Shown: positions 23,521 through 33,463 of the stretch, piece after piece
How positions within the stretch are numbered: position 1 is the first letter of the stretch
Layout: every line of letters begins with the position of its first letter
Origin: Mycoplasma sp. CSL7503-lung
Lineage (GTDB): Bacteria > Bacillota_I > Bacilli_A > Mycoplasmatales > Metamycoplasmataceae
NCBI RefSeq assembly: GCF_025515455.1
Contig: NZ_JAOPHP010000003.1
Location: 1-64,000 of the forward strand
Direction: 5' to 3'
DNA: 64,000 nucleotides
Translations under genes and position numbers: made by a program
The notes under the pieces: generated by a model
Database searches by the model: none
Told to the model about the DNA's origin: nothing
What the model saw: only the letters and a program-made list of their open reading frames with translations

Positions 23521-25321
23521 ATATTTTTTTAACTTTTTCATTTCATTTATCAAACAATGAATAAGCTTTATTTTTTTCATTTTCTCTAAGAGTAAATTTA
23601 TAATCAAGAAAATTTATTCTCTCAATATTTTCTCTATCAAGTTTAAATTTATCAGAATTAGAGTATATATAGTTTAAAATAAAGAAAATATAATCATAAA
23701 CACCTTTAAAATCATTTCTTGAATTAAAATTAAATTTTCCGCTACTTTTATTCATAATTACTAACAATTTTTCTAATTTTTCGGATTCGCTACTAAATAT
23801 AGTATAAAGTGGTAATACTTTATTTAATAATTCTTTATAAGCAAATCTATAACTAGCTTCAAAATCAGAAGTTCCAGAAGGAGCAAATAAATCAACAGCA
23901 ATTTTATAATTTTGGTGCGGAGAACTCATTTCAATACCTATAAATGATTCTAACCCCAAAAAACTCGCTAAACTCTCACTATACTTATCTAACAACTCTT
24001 TAAATTGTTTAATATTTTCTTTATTAGATTCTTTTTCAAGATATGTTTTTAAGTCTTGAACGTTTAAAGAATAAAGATAATTATCAAGTTTTAAAGCATT
24101 ATAATACATATACGCTTCATTATTTTCAACCAAATAATTCTTAGCAGGTATTTCATTAAATACATCTAATAAATTTATAAATGAATAAAATTTTACTTCT
24201 TCAGATATTCCGAAAAATTCTAAATTTTTAATATAATCCGAAAAGATATTATTATTAGAATCTATTATTTTAGCCCAATCAGAATATTTTTCTAAATATT
24301 TAGAATTTCCGGCTAAACTAAACGTAGCAAAACCCTTTTGAAAGAATTTTTGATCTATTATTGAAAAATCTTCAGAATTAATACCATTTAACATAACACT
24401 AAATTTATAATAGGGTATATTATAGTTTCCATCTCTTTTGGCATATAATTCTTTATTACTGTTTGAAGTTGAATAGCCAACAAAGTATGGATTATAACCA
24501 AAATATCTATAATATTCATTTTTATAAACATCTAATTTATCATCTTGAAAATAATCAACTTTTTTATTTCTTGAAGCATTAATAGCACTTCAACTAGAAA
24601 TATCTGTTTTTAATTCATTCTTTTTATTTATATCTTCTTCAACAGGTGCTAAATATTTTGTTATCTCATTATAAAATTTATAGTTTTTATCTCTATTACT
24701 AAATTTTTCGTTTTTATTATTTAAAAAGTCTCTAATTAAACTATATAACTGCCCTTGCGGTAAAATCTCGCCAGCAAAATTATTTTTTAATCATTGATGT
24801 TTTTTATATTGTTCTTTTTGAATATTTTCTATTTCTTCTTTACTTTTACCTTGATATTCTTTATATTCACTTTCAAAATCACCCTTAGCATTATCAGAGC
24901 CTTGAATTTTAGCATCTTGATTTTTTAATCACTTATAAAATTCGTACATAAATTTTTCATCATATTTATCAGAATCTTCGTAAAAAGTAAATGCAGGCTT
25001 TTGAATATATTTTTTTCAGCCTTCATCATAATAATCAGAAATATCATAATCATTTTCACCCACATAAGCATCTTTAATGTAATATTGATGATTTTTTAAT
25101 AAAGGGTTATCTCCAACATTTTTTAAAAATAATCTATTTTCATCAAGTAAATTAATATCAACTTGATCGAGCGGATCAACACTACTATTTGAATTACCAG
25201 GAATAAAAACTTTATCAATACCAGAACTTTGACCTGTTAGACCAGGAAAACAAGATACACCTAAACTACTAAATCCAGTTAAAAACAAACTATTTAAAAC
25301 AAACTTTTTAATTTTTTTCAT
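23516..25321 (-). CDS. ICE-encoded surface lipoprotein
   Basis: A 601-residue lipoprotein: basic start, hydrophobic core, and lipobox Gly-Val-Ser-Cys with Cys24 as the lipid anchor. The mature part is Asn/Lys/Tyr-rich and mostly helical with no domain I recognise. It precedes the VirB2-VirB6-VirB4 genes. Mycoplasma ICEs usually carry one such surface lipoprotein (CDS14 in the literature), and it is a reasonable counterpart (inference). It reads through TGA codons at several points; two ATG-initiated fragments within it are not separate genes. Confidence 0.85.
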
Positions 25322-25366
25322 TTAATATCACCACCATATAATTTATATACATAAATTATATCATAA

Positions 25367-25597
25367 TTATTTTCTAAATAACTTTCATTTTTTCAGTTTT
25401 CAAAGAACACTAAATATTATCACAACCAATGTTGAAATTGATCCGATAACTATTCTTGCTATCTCTTTATTTTCATTAGTTCATTTTAAATCAGGATTAT
25501 TTAATCCCAACAAATATAAACCACACAAAAACAAAAATATAGCTATCAATATTAAACTAATCAATAATTTAATATTTATTTTTCAACGAACCGTAAT
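25367..25597 (-). CDS. Small two-span membrane protein, start uncertain
   Basis: An open frame of up to 76 residues with two membrane spans and three Trp coded by TGA. No ATG is in frame. AAAGGGGG lies directly upstream and the frame opens with ATT at 25597. TTG codons near 25573 are alternatives. It is probably a real small ICE membrane protein between the GC-rich island and the lipoprotein gene. Confidence 0.5.
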
Positions 25598-25609
25598 ACA
25601 CCCCCTTTC

Positions 25610-25690
25610 TATGCGTGAGTGCCCGCCCATTCACGCGTACGCGTATAATACGCACGCACGTATGCCCTCGTACGCACGCGTAACGTAACC
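25610..25690. other. GC-rich palindromic island inside the ICE
   Basis: About 80 bases of roughly 60 percent GC in a 25 percent GC context. It contains the perfect 12-bp palindrome ACGCGTACGCGT, the hairpin arms CGTGA and TCACG, and several ACGCAC/GTACGC words. About 45 bases of it recur in inverted orientation at 49869-49919. It codes for nothing visible. Confidence 0.7.
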
Positions 25691-25695
25691 AAAAT

Positions 25696-26043
25696 TTAAT
25701 TCAGATTACTAAAACTAATATTATGTTTATTCAAATATTTCTTATAATTCTTCGTTGTAAGAATTTTTCTTTTAATTCGTTTAAATTCTTTTTTAGTAAG
25801 ATTATCAATATTAAGTTTTATATATTTGTTTAACACATTATCTGCGATAACTCATATTGCTAAATAACTAAATATTTCAGTTGTTAGAATTAAACTAAGA
25901 ATTAGAATTATATTTTCGTTTGATATAGAATCATTTCTTCCAAAACTAATACCAATCAAACCAACACAATTTATTATTCATATTAAAACAAATATATAAA
26001 TTGTTAATATTTTAAATGAATAAGAATGTATAGTTTTCTTCAT
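25696..26043 (-). CDS. Small ICE membrane protein
   Basis: A 115-residue protein with two membrane spans in the first 70 residues and a basic cytoplasmic tail (Lys/Arg-rich). Two Trp are coded by TGA, which is why shorter frames look broken. ATG 26043 follows the upstream gene by 11 bases. Not recognised. Confidence 0.7.
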
Positions 26044-26054
26044 AAAACTCTTTT

Positions 26055-26285
26055 TTAATACTGCCTTTTAGCTCTTTTATCATTTTGAGTTTGCTTATAC
26101 TCTAATTCATCGTTAATTTTAAAATTTCTTTTGATTGTCGTACAACTTAAAACTTCTATTTTTTTATCAGAATGTTTATCTAATAATTCAAACGGCTCTT
26201 TTGAATTTTTATAAAATCCTATTATTTTTCTCGAACCGTTATCAAATACTTCCAAAGCTAAAAAATTACTTTTTAGATTTTCCAT
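26055..26285 (-). CDS. Small uncharacterised ICE protein
   Basis: 76 residues, soluble and basic at the C-terminus, with a predicted beta-rich core. It overlaps the upstream gene by 20 bases and has no TGA codon. It is part of the tightly packed accessory block between TraG and the GC-rich island. No family recognised. Confidence 0.65.
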   Translation of the reverse strand: MENLKSNFLALEVFDNGSRKIIGFYKNSKEPFELLDKHSDKKIEVLSCTTIKRNFKINDELEYKQTQNDKRAKRQY

Positions 26286-26640
26286 TTTTAAACATTAAAT
26301 ATGTTTTATAAACATCTAATAACTCAACATTATCAAGAGTTAATTTAATATAAAAGTTTTTTGTTTTTGTAAGCATTAATAATTCGTTATTAATCTTTTT
26401 AATAATGTTTGAATTAAAGCCTTCTTTTGCGTATTCATCATTTATAAAACTTATAAATTCAGCATAACTCATAAGCATATTTTTAAATAGTCAATGCTTA
26501 TATTCGTTTTTTGTTTCTTCGTTTAAAAAACTTAAAATAACACTATGTAAATCATTTAAATTGTTTAAAGTTTCTTCAACTTTTTCGTATCATTTTTTAA
26601 AATCTTCTTTTTCCATTTTTAATCTATCTAGTAATTTCAT
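26266..26640 (-). CDS. Small helical ICE protein
   Basis: 124 residues, read through two TGA codons from ATG 26640, which lies inside the end of the upstream gene. Strongly helical, no signal or membrane span. An internal ATG at 26478 would drop the first 54 residues and has no better ribosome binding site. Not recognised. Confidence 0.65.
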
Positions 26641-27208
26641 TTTCTAGTTCCTTTTCTTTTCTTTTGATCTCATTCAATCTTTCTTCTCAACTTTGATTAA
26701 AAGATCTATGTTTTTTATCTCGTTCAATTCACATTTCTTTATCAAAAACTAATTCACCTTCATTAACATAATTTCATTTTTCATTTTCAAATTTTTGTGC
26801 TTTATTGATATAAACGTGCGGAAAAGAATTAAATATTGGATAATTTTGGTCATCATAATACAACACAGGCAATGATTCTTTTGCGACAATGTCTGTTAAT
26901 AAGTCTTCTAATTGTTTAATAGTTAAATCATTTTTTATCTCAAAGTTATCAGCCAATCATTCACGATTATCTCCATCTTCTTTTAATTGCTGCAAGTATT
27001 CAGTATCAACTACATAATTAAAGTATTCTTTTAAGTTATCATCTTCTCTATTTTCTTCAAACTCGTAATATTGCTCGCACCAATTCCATTTATTCATTTC
27101 TTCATAAATTAATTTGTATAACTCTTCTTTTACCTCGTTTTCTGTTAATTGATATGTTCTATTTTCAACATATTCTTCTATAAAATTTATTTTTCCCCTA
27201 AACTTCAT
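26624..27208 (-). CDS. Acidic ICE protein of 194 residues
   Basis: Soluble, rich in Glu, Asp, Tyr and Trp (Trp by both TGG and TGA). The frame continues through TGA at 26957 and 26774, so the apparent short frames are one gene. Its start at 27208 has a weak ribosome binding site but lies inside a 30-codon frame that has a strong one, suggesting coupling. No family recognised. Confidence 0.7.
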
Positions 27209-27279
27209 TCTTTTTTTGAAAGAAAATCATCTAATTTTGAGTTTTCTTCAAGTATTTCTAATAATTCAAATGTTCTCAT
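27187..27279 (-). CDS. 30-residue peptide, likely coupled to the next gene
   Basis: ATG 27279 follows AAAGGAG at ideal spacing. The frame runs 30 codons (one TGA as Trp) and ends at TAA 21 bases inside the next gene. The product is a charged helix (MRTFELLEILEENSK). It may be a small protein or simply a leader that delivers ribosomes to the 194-residue gene. Confidence 0.5.
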
Positions 27280-27291
27280 TATTTTCTCCTT

Positions 27292-28569
27292 TTAAATTTC
27301 CATTTCAAAAGACATTTCAAATTTATCAATTACATCTTTTTGTTTTTTTATATTAACTTTTTCTGCTTGAAAATCATAATCAATATAACTTAAAATATCT
27401 TTTTCTGTAATATCAGCATATTCATAAAACAATTCTTCATTTTCTAATTGTTTGAATTTATTTCTATAACCATTAACAACAATATAATTACTTTTTAATT
27501 CATCGAAATCAAATTGATTATAGTTATAAATTAAAATTGGTAAATTAGGTATTTTATCAAATTCATACCCTTTTGCTTGTTCTTTTAAAGAACTAATATA
27601 TTCGTTATATTCATAAATTTCTTGATTTTTGAAATACTCAGAACCTTTTATTTTTATAGCCATATCATCTAAATGATTATTTGTTAATTCGCTTAAAAAT
27701 ATATTTATTTTTTCTAAATTACTGATATCTTTGGTATCAATTAAATTTAATAACGAACAATCAAATTTATTATTTATTTCTACATCTTTAACTTGTTCGA
27801 GATATTCTATTATGTTTTTATAATATTCTTCTTGATGTTCGTGATTATCAAGATTTTCATTTAATTTATTTAAAACTACATTTTTTACATCTCTTCTTGA
27901 TAAAACAGAACGAACTAAATCTTCGTCTTTATCATATTTTGCATCAACATAACCTGAAACGTCTCATTTTGTAAATTTTAATTTATCATCTATTGCTACT
28001 TCTTTAATTTCATTAAGTGATATTGATTCTTGAAAATTGAATATTTCAGAGTTATTTTCAATAAAATTTAGATTAATATCATTTATGTTATCAACTACTT
28101 TATCTGTTATTTCATCCATAATATTTACAACATCTAAACGTAAATTTAATGTGTCTTCAATGTTATTTAATAAATCTTCGGTTTCAAATAAAATTGTATA
28201 AATATCAGGATTATATCCAACCATAATTCCATCATAATATCCATATTGTAATTCCAACGAATTATTTTCTAATATATTTGTTCCAACTCACGTATCATAC
28301 CAATCATATAATTGTTCTTCGTATTTTTTATCACCTTCAGTTTTAAAAAAATTATTTAAAATATCATCACCCACTCTTGAATCTAAAGTATCAAATATAT
28401 TTCTAACTAATAATTTACCCAAATCAAAATCAATATCTTCATATTCTTTTGCTAAACTGTCGATATCTTCTTCATTATAATCACCTAAATTCATTAAAAT
28501 AAACTGTTTAGGAGTTTCTACTCCCCAATATTTTTGTTTTTGTCTATTACTAAAATTTAAAGCACCCAT
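27292..28569 (-). CDS. Acidic ICE protein of 425 residues
   Basis: One continuous frame from ATG 28569 through TGA codons at 28288 and 27964. Soluble and strongly acidic throughout (many Asp/Glu, for example EDLLNNIEDTL), with no signal peptide. The position in the accessory block after the coupling protein and the acidity leave room for a DNA-mimic or anti-defence role, such as the ArdA class has, but I see no ArdA motif. It abuts the upstream gene by one base. Confidence 0.75.
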
Positions 28570-28570
28570 C

Positions 28571-28894
28571 TTACACCTTCTTTAAAATATCTAAATAAAT
28601 TTTATTTACTGAATTACTATTAGATTCAATTTCAATATCTGCATTCTTCTTGAACTCATTATCATTTAAATATTTATAATGAAATTTTCAAAAACCATTT
28701 CTTTCTCTAATAATTCTTCTTTGTTCGTTTTTAACATATTCACTAATATCAACTAAATTATCATCAATTTCTTTAATTTCAACTCTTAATCTTTTTCTTT
28801 GTTCGTCAGTTCAAATTTTTAATTCGTTAATGATTTTATTTTTGCTTTCTTCATTCATTTCGGAAATATATTCCACCATATTAAATCTCTTCAT
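28571..28894 (-). CDS. Small helical ICE protein of 107 residues
   Basis: ATG 28894 follows GGAGAAAAA. Rich in Glu, Lys and Arg, helical, soluble, with two Trp by TGA. It ends one base before the 425-residue gene. Not recognised. Confidence 0.7.
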
Positions 28895-28903
28895 TTTTTC
28901 TCC

Positions 28904-29137
28904 TTAAATTTTTTCTTCCAAAACATTATCTAAAACATAATTTTTAAACTTGTTTAAGTTTATTTTGCTATTATCTACTTTATAAATTTCATATAGTTTT
29001 ACAATATCATCTATATTTTCATAGTTTGATTCTTTTAAATAATTTATAACTCATTCAAAATCTTCATCTTTTAAATGACGTTTTATTTTATGTTGTTTTT
29101 GTTTTAACTCCCTTTCTTCATTTCTAGCTTTTAACAA
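28904..29137 (-). CDS. Small charged ICE protein, TTG start
   Basis: A 77-residue frame with no ATG before its conserved-looking body; TTG 29137, just inside the end of the TraG gene, is the most likely start. Basic N-terminal half, acidic C-terminal half, one Trp by TGA. It ends ten bases before the next start. Not recognised. Confidence 0.55.
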
Positions 29138-31113
29138 TTCTTGTCTTTCTTTTTTCGAATTTCCATATTAATTTTTACTTGTTCTTTTAATTCTTTTGAC
29201 CTTTTAAACTCTTCTTTCCTTTCTTGTATTTTTTTAATATCACCAGCACCAAATTTTTCTCTAAAAGCTTCTAAATTAAATCTATACATTTTATTATTAA
29301 TACTAGTTTCTTCAACTTTCCCAACATAATTATCAGATTCAAAATATTGATATGTTAAATTAGATTTAATTAAAATAGGAGCAAATCCTTCTAACAAAAT
29401 AATTATTTCATCTGGTGGCTTTTGGCTTAAATCAGCAACACTTAAAAGCGTTTTTTCTTGATAACTTAAATTACTTGAAGAGTTTTTATCATTTAATGAA
29501 TAAGAGTATTTTTCTTTTTCAAAAGTTCCTAATTTATTAACAATATATTTTTTAATTTCTTCATCCGAACTGTTCAAAAAATAAATAAATTGTAAATTAC
29601 CTAAAATGATTTCATCAACTTTATTATTATTTTTGGTATTGTATTTCTTTAATTGATTCTTATCTTGTAAAACAACACAAAATAAGATATTTCTTGACCT
29701 ATTAATCGAAATTTTATTTTCAAATTCTGGGATTCTAGGTAAATTTCCAAATTCTTCTAAAATAAACAATAATTTTCTTTCTAATCTTTCATAACCTTTT
29801 TCAATTAAATTTTCTTTAGCTTTATTAATTCCACTTTCATACATTTCATTTATTAAATTAGAAACTAAATTATGTGTTGAAGGGTTTTGGTCTGGATAAT
29901 GAATGAAAATAGCAAACTTATCATTACTATTAAAAATTTTCACTAAATCAAAAGACATTGAATCAGATGTTAAATTCTTAATAAATTCATTTTTAACAAA
30001 AAAACTTACGGCTAATTGTGCTGTTGATAACATTGAACCTATTGTATTCATAGGACTTGAATTGATAGAAATAAAACTATCATACACTGCTAAGAAATCA
30101 TCATCTATATCTTTCTTTGAACTTATAATGTTATAAATCGGACTTTTGAAAAGTGATTCAATATCAGATCCGCAAAAATTAATAGAATTTAAAAATGAAT
30201 TAATAGTTATAAAGTTAAAATTTTCTCTATCAATCAAATCAAAATGATATTTTAATAACATTAAAGTTTTTCCTATGATAACTAAAATATTTTTACCACT
30301 TTCTGATCAAAACGAATCACCCACACCATCTCATTTTAGGTTTTCTAATAATTCAATATATTTTTTATAAGCTAAATATAAATATCTTTTATTATTTTTA
30401 CTTTTGCCTTCTTCAAGCAAATCATAAATATGACTTAATGGATTTCATTTAAAACTATTTTCAGCATTTTCAAAATCAATTCAATAAAGTTTATAACCTT
30501 GTTCTTCTAACCTTTTACCTAAAAAAGTTCGAATCTCTTTTTTAGGATCATTAATTACAAAATTAGGCCTATGCCGTTCATCTAAATTAATATTAAATAA
30601 AATATTTGGTAATAATACTCTTTGCGTTTTTCCTGAACCTGTCCCACCAATCACTAAACTATTTCTGTCTAATAAATTGTGTTTTATGTTTAGTCATTTT
30701 CTTTTGTTTTTGGTAAATTTTAAAACCCAAGACGAAGAATCAGATAAATCAGTATTAATATACTTTTTATAATCTTTATTTATTTCGTTTGTATTTTCGT
30801 TTAGCAATCATTTTGAAACATTCCTTTTTATTTTTAATTTTTTATTTAAAAACTTTCCTATTTCTTTATAAAAGAGAAAAATAGAAAATGCTAATATTGA
30901 AAGCAATCAAAAACCAACAACTAAAAATATAGTTTTAGAACTTTGATTAGAATATTCGTTGAAATAACTAAAATCAATTATTTTTTTAACAGCTTCTAAT
31001 TTATTTTTAGCTATATTAATAAAATAAAAACATCAAAAATACAAGAAAAGAGTGATAAGAGTAAAAATAACTATCAAAATAATTTTAAGCACCCAATTTA
31101 ATTTAAATTTCAT
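29131..31113 (-). CDS. traG: TraG/VirD4-type coupling protein
   Basis: A 660-residue type IV coupling ATPase. Two N-terminal membrane spans (about 8-31 and 62-82) are followed by the P-loop GGTGSGKT at 156-163. Next come FVINDPKKEI and the late LEEFGNLPRIPEF motif (Glu453-Glu454), the VirD4 signature around Walker B. It would recruit the relaxase-DNA complex to the secretion channel. Its start overlaps the relaxase stop by 11 bases. Many TGA codons in the first half hide the true start from standard-code reading. Confidence 0.95.
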
Positions 31114-32344
31114 AATCAATACCTTTTACTTTCTCATATTCTTTAACGTTTTGTGCTTCAAAAAGAGCATAAGCCAGCCGTTTAAGTTTTTTTGTATCTT
31201 TTGAAGCAATATTTTTTATCTTTTTATTTTTATAACTATAAAAAGCATCTAAGCTAGTTTTATATTTTTCATTCAAACTATTATTGCTATATTTTTTCTC
31301 TTCTTTAAAAAATACAGCTTGCTTTAAAATTTCGTTTAATATTTTTCGTTCAAATTCTTTTTCTTCCTTTTTTAATTTATGTATAAACACAGTTTTTAAA
31401 GCCTTATCTTTAATATCTAATTTCATATATTGTTCGTAAGTTTTATAAAACTCAGTATAAACTTCTTTAAATTCTTGATTTTGTTCTAACAATTTATCTC
31501 TAAGTTCTAAAACAACTTTTTTCGATTCGGGTGATAATCTTGAATATCAAATATTTTTAGATACGTTATATTCATTTTTTAAAATTTGAATTTTATCTTT
31601 TTCAACACTTTCAATATCTAAAAATTCTTTTTTGAATTTAAGTTTTAAATTTCTAATTTCATTAAGTTCTTCAAAAATGTTTTTATCATTTTTAGTTCTT
31701 CCATATTCATTCAGAATACTAGTTTTTAATTCACTAAATTTTCGTTCAAAAATATTTTTTGATATTCCAAAATTTTTTCTCTCTAAATTTCTTTTATTTT
31801 CTATCTCCATAAAAGCAAGGTGAATGTGTGGGTTATCTGTATTACCGTGAATTGCATAATAAACTTCTAAATTCTTTCTATCAAAATTTAAACCATCAGA
31901 TTCTAATCATTTAAATAATTGATTTTCTACAAGATTTCTTCATTTTTCATTTCCAATAAAAATGTTATTCAACATAGCATCATTTGTTGAAATTACCATT
32001 TCATAAAAAACGTTATTTTTTGTCTGCATTTCTTCGTCTAATTTATTAATATCTATATTTTCTTTATATACTCCACCAATAAAACCAGACAAACCACTTT
32101 TTTCTGTATTTGTATTTTCTTTTAAAAAAGATTTATATGTTTTTAAAACGTCTTCTTTATTGTTTAAATTATTTATATTTTCAAACAAATTAAACTCACT
32201 CATTTCAACAGCCTTATTAGGTTTTGTGTAATATCTAATAAAAGCACTATTAACAACTCAACTATCATAGTTATGTCGATTTCCTAATTTGGTAACATAA
32301 CCAGAATCTTTACTAATAAAATTAAATTGTATAAAATGATCCAC
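31103..32344 (-). CDS. HUH relaxase (mobilisation nuclease)
   Basis: A 413-residue protein with GTG start at 32344, seven bases after AAAGGG; the first ATG (32203) would delete the first 47 residues, where a relaxase Tyr is expected (candidate Tyr16). The metal-binding motif is YAIHGNTDNPHIHLAF, with His166 and the HUH pair His173 and His175. The C-terminal 230 residues are helical and charged. It would nick oriT and lead the strand through TraG. A recognisable relaxase is notable because the best-known mycoplasma ICEs were described without an obvious one. Confidence 0.82.
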
Positions 32345-32490
32345 AACTACCCTTTCTGTATTATTAATCTAAATTAATAATGAGTAATATTTTTTACCCG
32401 ACTTTTTAAAAAAAAAACAAAAACCAACAAAAAACTCAATACTAAAATAGCAATTTATAAATTGCGACACTAAATAAAAACAAAAACTAA

Positions 32491-32606
32491 AACACTCTCC
32501 ACAACCTCTCAAAACCTTTTAAAATTTAGATTTAAATTCTCTAAAAAATAAAAAACTTAAATCTAAATTCTAATTTTAAGATTCTGAGAGGTTGCGGGTG
32601 TTTTTA
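32491..32606. other. Nested inverted repeat, candidate oriT
   Basis: Outer arms at 32491-32514 and 32583-32606 pair through ACAACCTCTCA and TGAGAGGTTGC with small mismatches. Inner arms AATTTAGATTTAA and TTAAATCTAAATT are a perfect 13-base inverted repeat. The site lies directly upstream of the relaxase gene and overlaps the stop of the preceding gene. Most oriT sites are such repeats beside their relaxase. The remaining 32345-32490 is gene-free. Confidence 0.55.
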
Positions 32607-33401
32607 AAAATAAATTCTGTTTGTTAAAAAACCAATACCAGTTTTTCAACTTTTCTTCAAGTGAAAGAACTTATAATAATCCCTATCATCAAAAAATTCT
32701 AACAATAACCTAATAGTATTTTTTAAATACTTTCTGCATTTATTAAAGCTTTGAAAAACAGAATTGTTTAAAACCTTAACAGAAAAGAATTCTTTAAACC
32801 TTTCAAAAGTAATATAAAAATTTTCTTTTACATATTTTCTATATTTTGAATAAATAATATTATCTGAATATAGATAGGTTTTTTTGGGTTGTTTTCTAGC
32901 CCAAGAAAATCTTTTTTTGATTCTATATTTTTCAAGTCCAAATATAACAACAAAAATTAAATCTAAACTTTTGATTGAAAAATTTAAACTTTTACTAATA
33001 TTTAAGTTTGGTTTTTTTAAATAAAAGTTTCCGCTTTCACAACCAATAATATTTTCTCGCTTTAAATTTTTCAAACTTTTTTCTAAACTAAAAAAATTGA
33101 TACCGAAATTATTAACAAAAAAATCAACCATTTTACTTTTTTCAATTTTTCTTGTTTTTGTCGAATTAATCATTTTTTTCATTAATACAAAAACCAACAA
33201 ATCTAAATTTTTAATTTTTGAATCAACAGAAATAAACAACTTCACATCTCTTGATAAAAAACCAACTATTTTATTTCAATTATATTTTTTGTATTCAAAA
33301 CTTTGAAAGTGTTCATCAACAAACTTTTTAATTCTATCTAATTCAAAATCATTAAAAGTTTTTTCATTATCTTCAATTATTCTATCTGCTCAAACACTCA
33401 T
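32604..33401 (-). CDS. Replication- or regulation-type protein, first ICE gene
   Basis: A 265-residue basic protein from ATG 33401 behind AAAGGAG. It crosses TGA codons near both ends, including 32646, and stops at TAA 32604. It is Lys/Phe-rich, and a helix-turn-helix-like central stretch (KMVDFFVNNFGINFFSLEKS, then LKRENIIG) resembles the winged helix of plasmid Rep proteins, but no decisive motif is present. As first gene of the element, beside the likely origin, a replication initiation or control role is plausible. Confidence 0.6.
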
Positions 33402-33426
33402 TATAAACTCCTTTCATTTTAAAATA

Positions 33427-33456
33427 AAAAATACATCCAAGCTTGAATGTATTTTT
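33427..33456. repeat. Loopless 30-bp palindrome at the ICE right end
   Basis: Two 15-base arms centred on AAGCTT, with a single mismatch, end three bases before the ATAT junction with the GH84 gene. It may be a recombinase binding site or a bidirectional terminator. I find no equal copy at the left end. Confidence 0.6.
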
Positions 33457-33463
33457 CGCATAT

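Larger units (their letters stand above)
10953..33463 (-). mobile_element. Integrative conjugative element (about 22.5 kb) inserted in the GH84 gene
   Basis: The ends are deduced from the host gene. The left flank ends ...GCT AGA TAT at 10952 and the right flank resumes TAT CTA GTT at 33461 in the same frame, so ATAT is present at both junctions. All internal genes run on the - strand: Rep-like, relaxase, TraG/VirD4, accessory genes, lipoprotein, VirB2-like, VirB6-like, TraE/VirB4, giant surface protein, toxin-like gene and DDE transposase. Type IV secretion genes plus a DDE transposase of Mutator-like affinity match the mycoplasma ICE backbone known from the literature (CDS5, CDS17, CDS22; equivalence is my inference). 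I see no clear terminal inverted repeats, so the ends are exact only by reading frame. Confidence 0.85.

Noticed and set aside
25610-25690. A tRNA or other stable RNA gene suggested by high GC
   Set aside because: No cloverleaf, anticodon arm or TTCRA loop can be drawn; the sequence consists of short palindromes.
11043-33461. TATTTTTTTCGCAT at 11043-11056 and TATTTTTCGCAT at 33450-33461 as direct att repeats of the ICE
   Set aside because: Joining at these points would not restore the GH84 frame, whereas the ATAT junctions do exactly. The match is short and AT-rich, so I treat it as chance, but it is worth remembering if the ends are mapped differently.
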